A stretch of DNA of 10,989 nucleotides from Ignavibacteria bacterium (GCA_027492415.1 JAPUEV010000234.1:1-10989), one strand, 5' to 3'. Positions 1-7,059 are shown, counted from the first letter of the stretch. Made by a program: numbers and translations. Notes: a model not told the origin generated them from the sequence alone.

Positions 1-906
1 GTTAACATCAAAATAAAGCCTTGCTGAAGTTTTATCATCAATTATGCATCTCAGCACATAGCACTCAGAACCGTTCGCAGTATCTGTTCCGATAAATCTT
101 ACATCAGTATATTTTGAGTCAAGGTTCATATCACCGTAAAAGTCTGCGAATTGTTTAACCTGCTGCAGTGCAGAACTGTTAAGCTCTTTTACACCGGAAT
201 TATTCTTCATCCAGCCTGTTGTACCGTTATAGCCTTTATAAACTTTGCCATCAGGCATTGTAACAATAGAAAGGAATTTATCAGGTGCCTGCTGGTAAAT
301 CTCAACCGGATAAGGCTTGCCATCCATACCTGTGACAGTGCCTTTGGAATATTTGGTTTTAAGCGCCTGTGGATCATTATTATTTACAGCTTTTTCATAG
401 TTTGAAAAAAGGGCTGTGACTTCAGGTAATTTCTCCGTATGCTCTATTTCTTCCTTTTCGGCCATATGCTGCGGCAGCGGGGGAGTGCGCACAGGGTGCT
501 CATTGCCATTATGGCATGTAAAACATGTTACCGCATTATTTCCTGCAAAATGAGTGGTATTGATACTTTTTACCATCTCTATCATTTTCCTTGAAACATT
601 TTTCTCTTCAACGGAATCACTTGCAAAATCCCATGTATGATCAGTTTCATTGTGAACGTGGCAGAAGCCACAGCTAACATTCAGCGAAGCCCGCATGAAC
701 TGCATAACATTCCTTAATTCACCTGCAGGCATTCCTTTTAAAACCTGGATATTCTTAAATACTTCCTCAGCAGGTTTATCATCATCGCCATTAGGAGTAT
801 TGCCTGTTGCATTAACATTATTAACGCTAAGAGATGCATAAAAAATACAGATAAAGCAAAGAATAGCAGTAAAAATGAAAACTTTGGTAATATTGAGTTT
901 TAACAT
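1..906 (-). CDS. Diheme c-type cytochrome, PRC cytochrome c subunit-like, with C-terminal LolA-like domain (3' end cut off)
   Basis: The reading frame is open from an ATG at 906 to the window edge, giving 302 visible residues and no stop. Residues 1-33 look like an export signal with a hydrophobic core (VFIFTAILCFICIFYA). Two covalent haem c sites are visible: CGFCH at 79-83 and CFTCH at 128-132. Each follows a Met-containing helix (VMQFM at 67-71 and KMIEM at 107-111) that could supply the sixth iron ligand, as in the photosynthetic reaction centre cytochrome c subunit family (PF02276). That family is also common in non-phototrophs. Classical reaction-centre subunits bind four haems; only two sites are seen here. 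Residues from about 160 onward are beta-rich (GKPYPVEIYQQAPDKFLSI, then a GYNGTTGW segment) and resemble LolA-like lipoprotein-carrier folds; that part is inference. The likely role is periplasmic electron transfer. It has its own promoter candidate just upstream, after the neighbour's terminator. There is no clear Shine-Dalgarno. Confidence 0.85.
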   Translation of the reverse strand, partial: MLKLNITKVFIFTAILCFICIFYASLSVNNVNATGNTPNGDDDKPAEEVFKNIQVLKGMPAGELRNVMQFMRASLNVSCGFCHVHNETDHTWDFASDSVEEKNVSRKMIEMVKSINTTHFAGNNAVTCFTCHNGNEHPVRTPPLPQHMAEKEEIEHTEKLPEVTALFSNYEKAVNNNDPQALKTKYSKGTVTGMDGKPYPVEIYQQAPDKFLSIVTMPDGKVYKGYNGTTGWMKNNSGVKELNSSALQQVKQFADFYGDMNLDSKYTDVRFIGTDTANGSECYVLRCIIDDKTSARLYFDVN

Positions 907-934
907 TAATTATTAATTGATTTATATAGAATTA

Positions 935-942
935 CAAAGATA
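935..942 (-). promoter_or_regulatory. Candidate -7 element of the cytochrome promoter
   Basis: On the minus strand this reads TATCTTTG, an exact match to the Bacteroidota-type TAnnTTTG element. It lies 28 bases upstream of the cytochrome ATG and just downstream of the terminator of the preceding gene, which is where a promoter is needed. The upstream -33 TTG is only partly matched (TTT inside the terminator's T-run), so this rests on one half-motif plus its position. Confidence 0.5.
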
Positions 943-955
943 GAGATTTTATTAT

Positions 956-986
956 AAAAAAAAACAGCCAGAGAGGGTTCTGACTG
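956..986 (-). terminator. Rho-independent terminator of the DUF4476 gene
   Basis: On the minus strand CAGTCAGA pairs with TCTGGCTG (8 bp with one G-U pair, loop of 6), followed by nine T residues. It starts 27 bases beyond the stop of the DUF4476 gene and separates it from the cytochrome gene. Confidence 0.85.
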
Positions 987-1013
987 TCGGGAAAAATTTA
1001 TTATAACTGAAGA

Positions 1014-1679
1014 TCAGTTCCTATAATTTTTTATATAGTTATCCAGTTCAGTTACATTTGACTCAAAAATGAATATATCGTAAAGCTTAAAATAGTTGTT
1101 CCTGTCTACTGTGTTCCTGAAAGCGATTTTGGCAAGCTCCAGCTTATTGCTTTCAAAAACGAACCAGCTTAAAATATCCCTTACCTGGTCAACAGAAAAC
1201 AGGTTGTTTTCAATAACACTTTTTGTCATGTCAAATTTTGTAGTTTCAAAGGTCCTGTCCTGAATTAATTTTTTGAAATCAGCAAAATCCCTTGGATTCA
1301 TTATGCCATTTTGATAATCATGATGTTCGGTGACCTGTTTATCTTCATACAGCTTTTTATACATCATAAAATTACCGGTTTCATCAACTGATGCATACAC
1401 ACTGCAGTTATCCGGAATTTTAACATAACCTTCAAAAACAACATTATTCCATCCGCCACCTGGGGAAAGCTGTTTCATTATCTTTACATAATGAGAGCCT
1501 CCAGGAATTCCTGATACTTCGATAACATTTGTGTATTGATTATAATTTATGTTATCAACAATTGCAGTAAAATTTGAGTTATCAACCAGCGATAAGTTAA
1601 GATAAGATGAAAATAAGCTGCTGCCACTGAATATAAAAGCTGTTATAAAAGCAATTAGTACAGATTTGGTGGTCTTCAT
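1014..1679 (-). CDS. Exported DUF4476-domain protein
   Basis: This is a 221-residue protein of unknown function. The N-terminus (MKTTKSVLIAFITAFIF, then small residues) is a signal peptide or membrane anchor. Residues about 30-115 form a beta-rich region. Residues about 129-218 fit the helical DUF4476 domain (PF14771): a segment around FKKLIQDRTFETTKFDM, then SVDQVRDILSWFVFESNKLELAK, written here as SVDQVRDIL at 162-170 and WFVFESNKLELAK at 172-184, then the D..NY and FIFES..TELDNYI ending. The domain occurs mainly in exported Bacteroidota proteins and no biochemical role is established. The gene is flanked by a terminator on each side, so it is probably monocistronic. The ATG at 1679 is chosen because it places the signal sequence at the N-terminus; no Shine-Dalgarno is seen. 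Confidence 0.85.
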   Translation of the reverse strand: MKTTKSVLIAFITAFIFSGSSLFSSYLNLSLVDNSNFTAIVDNINYNQYTNVIEVSGIPGGSHYVKIMKQLSPGGGWNNVVFEGYVKIPDNCSVYASVDETGNFMMYKKLYEDKQVTEHHDYQNGIMNPRDFADFKKLIQDRTFETTKFDMTKSVIENNLFSVDQVRDILSWFVFESNKLELAKIAFRNTVDRNNYFKLYDIFIFESNVTELDNYIKNYRN

Positions 1680-1747
1680 AATTTACAGTATAATTAATTA
1701 TTGGATTTATATTTTTTACTTTGCTAATATAACATAAGTTTCTGTTT

Positions 1748-1767
1748 TTTATGTAAATTTATGTAAA
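1748..1767. repeat. Tandem 10-bp direct repeat upstream of the DUF4476 gene
   Basis: TTTATGTAAA occurs twice head to tail with no spacer (1748-1757 and 1758-1767). A degenerate third copy, ATGTTACATT, follows at 1771-1780. The repeat is 69-88 bases upstream of the DUF4476 ATG, on the same face of the helix, where an activator could bind. No regulator is identified. Confidence 0.45.
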
Positions 1768-1796
1768 CGGATGTTACATTTTGATACAATTATCCA

Positions 1797-1827
1797 TAAA
1801 AAAAGACCGGCTGTTAACCGGTCTTTT
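1797..1827 (-). terminator. Rho-independent terminator of the GH81 gene
   Basis: A perfect 10-bp inverted repeat (AAAAGACCGG and CCGGTCTTTT) encloses a 7-base loop. On the minus strand the right arm runs into seven T residues. It starts 24 bases after the GH81 stop codon. The structure is nearly symmetrical, but only the minus strand has a gene ending into it. Confidence 0.9.
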
Positions 1828-1850
1828 ATGAATAATTATAAAGTTATGCT

Positions 1851-4541
1851 CTATTTTACGAGTATCATTTTCTTTGTATCAGCATAACCATCTGCAATAA
1901 GCTTACAGAAGTATACACCGCTTGAATTATTTGCTGCATTCCAGTTAACTTTATAAGAGCCTGCTTTAAGCTCATTATTAACCAATGCTGCAACTTCTCT
2001 GCCCAGCATATCGTAAATAAGTATTTTGATATTGGAGCTCTTTGGAATATCAAAATGTATTGCAGTAACCGGGTTAAATGGATTTGGATAATTCTGATGC
2101 AGGTTAAACTTTGCAGGCATTTCATTTGATATTTGCTCTATCCCTATAGGGTTATACATCCTGGTCAGGATCCAGTAAATAACATTTGACTGGCTTGAGC
2201 CGTTATCGAAATTGTTATTATTATATCCATAAAATTTCCAGAAATTCAGAGCAGTCTGCGGGTATGCAGTTGCCTGTATGCCTACGTTAATGGTTGTCCA
2301 GTTCCACACAGTTGTGTTACTGTTTGTAGAATCAAAACAAGGTGTATTACGCAGCCCGTTAGGTGAATAGTTATAAATTGTCTGTGCAAAATTCACGTTG
2401 TTCCACATCTGTTCAGTTACAGGGGTAACAGGTATTACCTGAATTCCGGTTGCGTAATAGTTAACTTGCCCGAAGAATGTCGATGCATCAAGCCTGCCCT
2501 GGTACAGATTTGTTACAGTTTTGAATTGATCTGTATAAGTGCTTGGGTAAACAGGATTTGTATTTGTAATAATGTGATAATATTTCTGTGTTGCCCGCAC
2601 TTCCTGTGAAAGCATTAACGCTCCCTGGTTCATCATATTACTGACCTGCGCAGATGGCGAGGCATTATTCATAGCAAGTCCGAAAAGATATAGCCCATAC
2701 CGTGCGTTAGCCGCTTCCGTAGAGCTTTCCTGGTTTTTGCCGCCGCCATATGGAACCAGCCCGTTAGCCCAGGAGTTTCCGTCGTACCAGTCTTTATATC
2801 TCTGCAGTGCAAAATAATTATCGCTTCTGCTGGGATTTGCAATTTCACGTGCAAGATCAACTACCCTGTTCAGATAATAGCTGCTGTTGGAAGTGAAGTA
2901 GGACGGATTCTTTTTTGCTATTACGGCTGCAGCATATAACAGGTATCCGTAATGGAAGTGATGATCATTATAAAGTGCGCTGCCGAAATCGATGCCGTTA
3001 TTTAAATTTAATGAATCATGCGACCTGCTTGAGATAAGCCCGCGGAATTTTGTATCATACAAAAGGGAATCCCTGTGATATACTATTCCGTCATTCCGTA
3101 TAGAGCTGTTGCCGTTTAGCCATCTGCCGAGGAAGCGCTGAAGTGAATCACGCATTGTTGATGCAAGCGGCAATACAGAAGCATACCTGACGGGATCTTT
3201 ATCATAAAGCTCATCTGCGATAACAATAATTCTGCCAAGCTTAGCCAGTGATTTGCCTGCACTGTAAATATCCATCCATTGGTACTGGCCGTTAAAATTA
3301 ATGAGATCGTTGGTTACATACGTTTTAATAGTATCGCACCAGTTCTGCGGAACATTTGCAAGGCTGCCTGAACGCGGGCTCCATGAATAGCCCGGAAGCT
3401 GTTCGGTCATATTCCATGTTTTAGTCTTTACTTCACTCATTGTACCTTTTAAAACCTGGTATTTCAATATGTTTGATGTTGAACCTCCCGGCAGTATATC
3501 AACATGGTGCGGAAGCGCCATCATCAGCAATGAATCATTTCCACCAAATGAGCCTTCATTGTACCTTGTGAAATTAAAGCTTAATGTTGATGTACTGCTT
3601 CCGTTTGGTGTTGTTGCGTTCACATCACCGCGGATGGGTACAAATTTTGCATAGGCATCAAGCATAGTTTTTCGGGCTGTTGTATCTGCAGCATACGGAT
3701 CGTTGAAATAAGTTAAATGTGCAGCCCTTATATAACCTGTAAATGCAGAAGTGCCGATAAGTCCGAGTGTCTGCGCACCCTGGCTGAACTGAAGTGTAAT
3801 TGGTGCTGAGCTGTAAAGCATCCATGTCTGTGAGCGGTAAAGACCCGGATCACCAAGTACAGTCTGTACTTTAAAGGATGTTCCCGTGAATGTCTGGTTA
3901 GCTGCTGCAATAACATCATTCACCTTCCATAATGCAGGTGAAGGAAAGTAAATTGCAGGAGTTACATTATTATAGAACATAGTAACGTAAGGCATGCCGC
4001 GAACTATTGGAGCGTAATAATAATTATTTAGATTTGTTGAATTGTAAAATTTTATTGTTGCTGATATATCAGTGTAATCATTCCTTAACACAGGTAAAAA
4101 ATTCGTTGGGTCAGTGGTGCCAAAATACATATATGCGCCGTTATCCCAGTTCACAGTAGGAAAGCTTCCTCCTGTTGTTGTAGTTGCAAACGGTTTATAA
4201 TTTATTCCAAGCAATGAGCGCGGGTTTGAGTAGCCAATATAGTTATAGCCAAAACCTAGATTATATGGGTTTGCCCAGCATGAATTCTGTCCAAGCTGTC
4301 CCTGGGGATTCGGAAAAGCAGTTCCGTAAAGAAAGAACAGGTTAAACCATGCATTTGTAGGATAAGGAGCCGATAAGCTATCAAGCACAGGGTTACCTGT
4401 AATATTTACTTTACTGGGTACCTGCTGCCAGGTTGATTGCTGCGGGTTTGTAGAAAATGGAGAACCGTAATTCCACTGTGAATATAGATTTACAGAGGAT
4501 AACATAACAATAAAAACAATATATGTAATTTTTTTATACAT
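1851..4541 (-). CDS. Secreted glycoside hydrolase family 81 endo-beta-1,3-glucanase with T9SS C-terminal sorting domain
   Basis: This 896-residue enzyme should cut beta-1,3-glucans such as laminarin, callose or fungal wall glucan. Residues 1-21 are a signal peptide (hydrophobic core YIVFIVMLSSV, cleavage near LYSQ). The body, about 45-795, shows GH81 landmarks in order: APYPTNAWFNLFF (58-70), the ALPHHVDIL segment (342-350), YNDHHFHYGYLLYAA (524-538, Asp526), RYKDWYDGNSWANGL (581-595), GGKNQESSTEAANA (600-613, Glu605 and Glu609), and GIQVIPVTP (699-707). The Asp of DHHFHYGY and the Glu residues of NQESSTEA lie in the family's catalytic region. Residues about 811-896 are a type A sorting domain (NYPNPFNPVTAIHF at 817-830; SSGVYFCKL at 63-71 of the tail; final KKMILVK), so export is by Sec and then T9SS to the surface or medium. 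The gene has its own terminator and diverges from the beta-barrel gene at 4809. No Shine-Dalgarno is seen at the ATG. Confidence 0.93.
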   Translation of the reverse strand: MYKKITYIVFIVMLSSVNLYSQWNYGSPFSTNPQQSTWQQVPSKVNITGNPVLDSLSAPYPTNAWFNLFFLYGTAFPNPQGQLGQNSCWANPYNLGFGYNYIGYSNPRSLLGINYKPFATTTTGGSFPTVNWDNGAYMYFGTTDPTNFLPVLRNDYTDISATIKFYNSTNLNNYYYAPIVRGMPYVTMFYNNVTPAIYFPSPALWKVNDVIAAANQTFTGTSFKVQTVLGDPGLYRSQTWMLYSSAPITLQFSQGAQTLGLIGTSAFTGYIRAAHLTYFNDPYAADTTARKTMLDAYAKFVPIRGDVNATTPNGSSTSTLSFNFTRYNEGSFGGNDSLLMMALPHHVDILPGGSTSNILKYQVLKGTMSEVKTKTWNMTEQLPGYSWSPRSGSLANVPQNWCDTIKTYVTNDLINFNGQYQWMDIYSAGKSLAKLGRIIVIADELYDKDPVRYASVLPLASTMRDSLQRFLGRWLNGNSSIRNDGIVYHRDSLLYDTKFRGLISSRSHDSLNLNNGIDFGSALYNDHHFHYGYLLYAAAVIAKKNPSYFTSNSSYYLNRVVDLAREIANPSRSDNYFALQRYKDWYDGNSWANGLVPYGGGKNQESSTEAANARYGLYLFGLAMNNASPSAQVSNMMNQGALMLSQEVRATQKYYHIITNTNPVYPSTYTDQFKTVTNLYQGRLDASTFFGQVNYYATGIQVIPVTPVTEQMWNNVNFAQTIYNYSPNGLRNTPCFDSTNSNTTVWNWTTINVGIQATAYPQTALNFWKFYGYNNNNFDNGSSQSNVIYWILTRMYNPIGIEQISNEMPAKFNLHQNYPNPFNPVTAIHFDIPKSSNIKILIYDMLGREVAALVNNELKAGSYKVNWNAANNSSGVYFCKLIADGYADTKKMILVK

Positions 4542-4725
4542 TAAATTTAGAATAAATTTGAGAAAATTTAACTGTGAATATACTTTATATTATATCAATT
4601 AACAATATGAAAATATGTAGTTTATAAATAAAAATTTAACAAAAAATTAATGAAATATTCAGTATATGAATTTAATGATTTGTAAGTCACAATATAGAGT
4701 AGTAACTCAATGACAGGTATACGTA

Positions 4726-4756
4726 TTACAATCACATCGTTTATGTATTATGTTTG
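4726..4756 (+). promoter_or_regulatory. Candidate Bacteroidota-type promoter of the outer-membrane beta-barrel gene
   Basis: TATGTTTG at 4749-4756 matches TAnnTTTG exactly. TTA at 4726-4728, 20 bases upstream, matches two of three bases of the -33 TTG. Transcription would start near 4761, giving a leader of about 48 bases. The palindrome ATACGTAT (4719-4726) overlaps the -33 position. Confidence 0.55.
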
Positions 4757-4808
4757 TAAAAGAGAAATGTGAAATTATATCATAATTTAAGGAAGCATAG
4801 GTGGAATT

Positions 4809-5657
4809 ATGAATCTTCCTGTACGGCTATTTATCCTGTTCTTTTTTGCATTGCTGAACCTCCATCCGCATTCACAGCAGTTAATTAAACAAGTTCACGG
4901 TATCAGTTCAGATTCATCAGTAAACCAAAAACATGATTACTTAAAGCTGATTGTAAGAAATGCACCATCACTTACCGTTCAGCTTATAATGAATTATGAT
5001 TATGGTGTATTCGAGCTTTCAGGAAATGATAACGGTGACCTGAATGCAGATGAATTTATAAACGGAAAGAATTTCGGTGTAAGGCATGGTATCGGAGCAG
5101 AGCTTTCAGCAAAGTATCCGCTGCATAAAAGCGGTAATCTAAGGCTCACAGGCTCTTTAATGTATAATAAGTTCACCAGCAAGTTCAATAAGGTACTTGT
5201 TAATAATAAAGAGCAGGATTTTGTCAAATATGATGTTTACTCTGTGGTAATAGGTATCGAAGATAATTTTAACCCCGGCTTAAAGATAAGGGCTTTTACG
5301 GGATTAGGATTTACAGGAAGTATCATAACAGGCAATTCCAGAATAAGCAGCACTAAAGGTATCTCTGATTATAATATCAAACCGGCATTCAGGCTTGGGT
5401 TGAATGTTTATTCAGGCTTCGAATACCTAGTTACCAAAAACCTGGGCTTAAGTTTCGGGCTGAAGTTCACTCATGCAAACCTTTGGCTGAAGGAGAGCAA
5501 GGCTGATATAAATCCCGGGGAGATATATCTAAATGATCAAAAAGTCAGTAACGGACAATTATATTCCGGTTACAGGCAGTTTGCATGGGGGTCTTTTGAA
5601 ATAGGTTTTAATTACTATATAGGTGTAATGGAAAAAGTGTATTATTACAGGAAATAA
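4809..5657 (+). CDS. Predicted outer-membrane beta-barrel protein
   Basis: This is a 282-residue protein I cannot assign to a named family. It starts with a signal peptide (MNLPVRLFILFFFALLNL, cleavage near HSQQ). The rest is a series of alternating amphipathic strands rich in Gly and aromatics: for example GVRHGIGAELSAKYPL, NLRLTGSLMYNKF, VYSVVIGIEDNF, LKIRAFTGLGFTGSII, PAFRLGLNVYSGFEYL, LGLSFGLKFTHANLWL and AWGSFEIGFNYYIGV, joined by polar loops. That is the look of an 8-10-strand outer-membrane barrel. The last residues (KVYYYRK) are aromatic but do not end in Phe, as many barrels do. AGGTGG at 4799-4804, four bases before the ATG, is a usable ribosome-binding site. It is the only gene read rightward in the first 10 kb, with its own promoter candidate. 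A transport or structural role is possible but not shown. Confidence 0.75.
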   Translation: MNLPVRLFILFFFALLNLHPHSQQLIKQVHGISSDSSVNQKHDYLKLIVRNAPSLTVQLIMNYDYGVFELSGNDNGDLNADEFINGKNFGVRHGIGAELSAKYPLHKSGNLRLTGSLMYNKFTSKFNKVLVNNKEQDFVKYDVYSVVIGIEDNFNPGLKIRAFTGLGFTGSIITGNSRISSTKGISDYNIKPAFRLGLNVYSGFEYLVTKNLGLSFGLKFTHANLWLKESKADINPGEIYLNDQKVSNGQLYSGYRQFAWGSFEIGFNYYIGVMEKVYYYRK

Positions 5658-5668
5658 TAAGGGCAGTT

Positions 5669-5689
5669 ATGTAATATTTACATTTTTTT
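5669..5689 (+). terminator. Weak AT-rich terminator at the convergent gene ends
   Basis: ATGTAA pairs with TTACAT around a 3-base loop, and seven T residues (5683-5689) follow on the plus strand. It lies 11 bases past the stop of the beta-barrel gene and contains the stop codon of the opposing DUF1543 gene. The stem is short and AT-rich, so efficiency is doubtful. Confidence 0.4.
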
Positions 5690-6235
5690 CAGGTCAGTGA
5701 ACTGGTAACCCATTTTAAGTATATTTTCTTTCTTTGTATCAGCAGGAATGAGCTCAACTATATGAGAAGGTAAATTTTTCTGAATGCTGATAACATCATC
5801 GACATCAAAGGAAGTTATTACATGTTTATCATCAATATGTGAGCGGGTGGATTCAGTCAATACCTGTCCTTCTGCAAAATCAGGGTCACGTTTCATTTTT
5901 TCAAGAATGCTGTCATTTTCTCCTGAGAGCACAAACGGTATCAGGTTATGGAATTCCGCGAACTTGCCTTCTTTATAAAAGCCGATATTTGCAATAACCA
6001 GCATTGGATAACCTGTGTCTGATGAAGTGCCTTCGATGATATTAATATCATAGCCATCAACATGGTTAAGTATCATGTAGCCATCCAAATGGGTAGCTCC
6101 TGACCATGACCTCTTCATTTGCTCTTTAAGTGATTCCAGGCTGCTGCCAACACCAATAAACAGGTTGTGAGCTTCGAGCAGGTCACCTTTATTGTAACCG
6201 CCTAAGAGTACTACGAATAATTGTAATTTTTCCAT
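5678..6235 (-). CDS. DUF1543-domain protein, two repeats
   Basis: This is a 185-residue cytoplasmic protein with no signal peptide or membrane segment. It matches the DUF1543 pattern (PF07566), present twice. Repeat one has LGGYNKGDLLEAHNLF (11-26), then WSGATHLDGYMILNHVDGY (44-62). Repeat two has NIGFYKEGKFAEFHNLIPFV (83-102), then HIDDKHVITSFDVDDV (133-148). Conserved His and Asp residues recur in both halves (E21/H23 and H49/D51; E94/H96 and H133/D135), as in other family members. No biochemical function is known to me. It is next downstream of tRNA-Glu on the same strand, but a strong terminator intervenes. It converges on the beta-barrel gene with 20 bases between stop codons. No Shine-Dalgarno is seen before the ATG. 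Confidence 0.75.
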   Translation of the reverse strand: MEKLQLFVVLLGGYNKGDLLEAHNLFIGVGSSLESLKEQMKRSWSGATHLDGYMILNHVDGYDINIIEGTSSDTGYPMLVIANIGFYKEGKFAEFHNLIPFVLSGENDSILEKMKRDPDFAEGQVLTESTRSHIDDKHVITSFDVDDVISIQKNLPSHIVELIPADTKKENILKMGYQFTDLKKM

Positions 6236-6261
6236 AATGACTTAATTTTAAAAATTGTTAT

Positions 6262-6297
6262 AAAAAAGCCTCAAAACCGTTAGATTTTGAGGCTTTT
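6262..6297 (-). terminator. Strong rho-independent terminator just after tRNA-Glu
   Basis: A perfect 13-bp inverted repeat (AAAAGCCTCAAAA with TTTTGAGGCTTTT) encloses an 8-base loop. On the minus strand it ends in six T residues. It begins three bases past the tRNA discriminator base, so the tRNA is transcribed as a very short unit. It also isolates the DUF1543 gene from upstream transcription. Confidence 0.9.
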
Positions 6298-6299
6298 CG

Positions 6300-6371
6300 C
6301 GCTCCCAACGGGATTCGAACCCGTGTTTCCACTGTGAAAGAGTGATGACCTAACCCCTAGTCGATGGGAGC
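6300..6371 (-). tRNA. tRNA-Glu (anticodon TTC)
   Basis: Read on the minus strand it folds as a full cloverleaf. The acceptor stem GCTCCCA pairs with TGGGAGC (7 bp). The D arm has stem GAC/GTC. The anticodon stem TCACT/AGTGG carries loop CTTTCAC with anticodon TTC (positions 34-36). The variable loop has 4 bases, consistent with the missing base 47 usual in tRNA-Glu. The T arm is ACGGG-TTCGAAT-CCCGT. The discriminator is G73, as expected for Glu. CCA is not encoded and must be added by the CCA-adding enzyme. It is unusual in having A11-U24 in the D stem where E. coli tRNA-Glu has U11-A24, an identity element for glutamyl-tRNA synthetase. Confidence 0.96.
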
Positions 6372-6389
6372 GATTTTTCAACAGAATTA

Positions 6390-6420
6390 CAAAAATAAGT
6401 AAAATTTTGGATAGTTAAAA
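6390..6420 (-). promoter_or_regulatory. Candidate promoter of tRNA-Glu
   Basis: The minus strand reads TATTTTTG at 6397-6390, matching TAnnTTTG. A partial -33 (TTT, 6420-6418) lies 20 bases upstream. The -7 element ends 18 bases before the tRNA 5' end, allowing a leader of about a dozen bases, which suits a tRNA transcript. Confidence 0.5.
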
Positions 6421-6512
6421 GGGATGAAATTATGTCAAATATCAAATACCACATTACAAATAACATGAGTTTAAATGGATATTGATAATTAATCAGATTC
6501 CTGAAAAATTGT

Positions 6513-7019
6513 TTATTTTATCAATTTTTTTATCGAAAGCATTAATTTTTCATACGTCTTATCCATTTCTTCGGATATTACTTTCACATCATTTAAAACA
6601 GGCATAAAGTTAGTATCGCCATTCCACCTTGGGACAATATGAAAATGTATGTGATCTTCAATTCCCGCTCCTGCCACTCGGCCTAAATTTGCTCCGATAT
6701 TAAACCCATGCGGCTTTATGGCATCAGTTAATGCCTTAATTCCCAGATCAAGCAGCGAAAACATCTCAAGCCGGGTATCATCATCCAGCTCATCAAGTGA
6801 CTTTGCTTCCTTGAATGGGACTATCATCAAATGTCCGCTGTTATAGGGATAAAGGTTCATAATTATAAAAGCAGTTTTACCGCGGTAGAGCAGGTAGTTT
6901 TTCCTGTCATCATTTTCGGCAAGTATTCTTGTAAATAATGAGCCGGGCAATGTTTCTTTGGGTTCTTCTTTAAATGTATCTATGTATTTAGAACGCCACG
7001 GTGACCATAGTTTTTCCAT
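6513..7019 (-). CDS. HIT-family protein (Ap4A phosphorylase/hydrolase-like)
   Basis: This 168-residue protein has a complete histidine-triad fold. The signature HIHFHIVPRW lies at 123-132 (His123, His125, His127, the last being the expected nucleophile region in HxHxHxx). Upstream are the nucleotide-pocket segments YPYNSGHLMIVP (57-68) and GFNIGANLGRVAGAGIEDH (105-123). The N-terminus MEKLWSPWRSKYI is typical of the bacterial Ap4A phosphorylase-like branch (related to mycobacterial Rv2613c) and not of the short HinT type. It probably splits dinucleoside polyphosphates or nucleoside phosphoramidates in the cytoplasm; the exact substrate cannot be read. It lies 110 bases downstream of the EF-G gene but is separated from it by a terminator. 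No Shine-Dalgarno precedes the ATG, and the -7 promoter candidate sits almost on the start codon. Confidence 0.9.
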   Translation of the reverse strand: MEKLWSPWRSKYIDTFKEEPKETLPGSLFTRILAENDDRKNYLLYRGKTAFIIMNLYPYNSGHLMIVPFKEAKSLDELDDDTRLEMFSLLDLGIKALTDAIKPHGFNIGANLGRVAGAGIEDHIHFHIVPRWNGDTNFMPVLNDVKVISEEMDKTYEKLMLSIKKLIK

Positions 7020-7023
7020 GTAA

Positions 7024-7031
7024 CAAAAATA
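7024..7031 (-). promoter_or_regulatory. Candidate -7 element of the HIT gene, implying a leaderless mRNA
   Basis: The minus strand reads TATTTTTG, an exact TAnnTTTG match, ending only four bases before the ATG. The expected transcription start would fall on or beside the start codon. No good -33 is seen, so confidence is low. Confidence 0.35.
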
Positions 7032-7059
7032 ATTGTTTTAGATATAAAATGCTCATATT

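Noticed and set aside
151..405. Plus-strand open frame of 84 codons
   Set aside because: It lies antisense to the cytochrome gene, has no ribosome-binding site and gives a Cys/Ile-rich sequence typical of a shadow frame.
4719..4726. Palindrome ATACGTAT at the -33 region of the beta-barrel promoter
   Set aside because: An 8-bp palindrome alone is weak evidence; it is noted under the promoter but not called as an operator.
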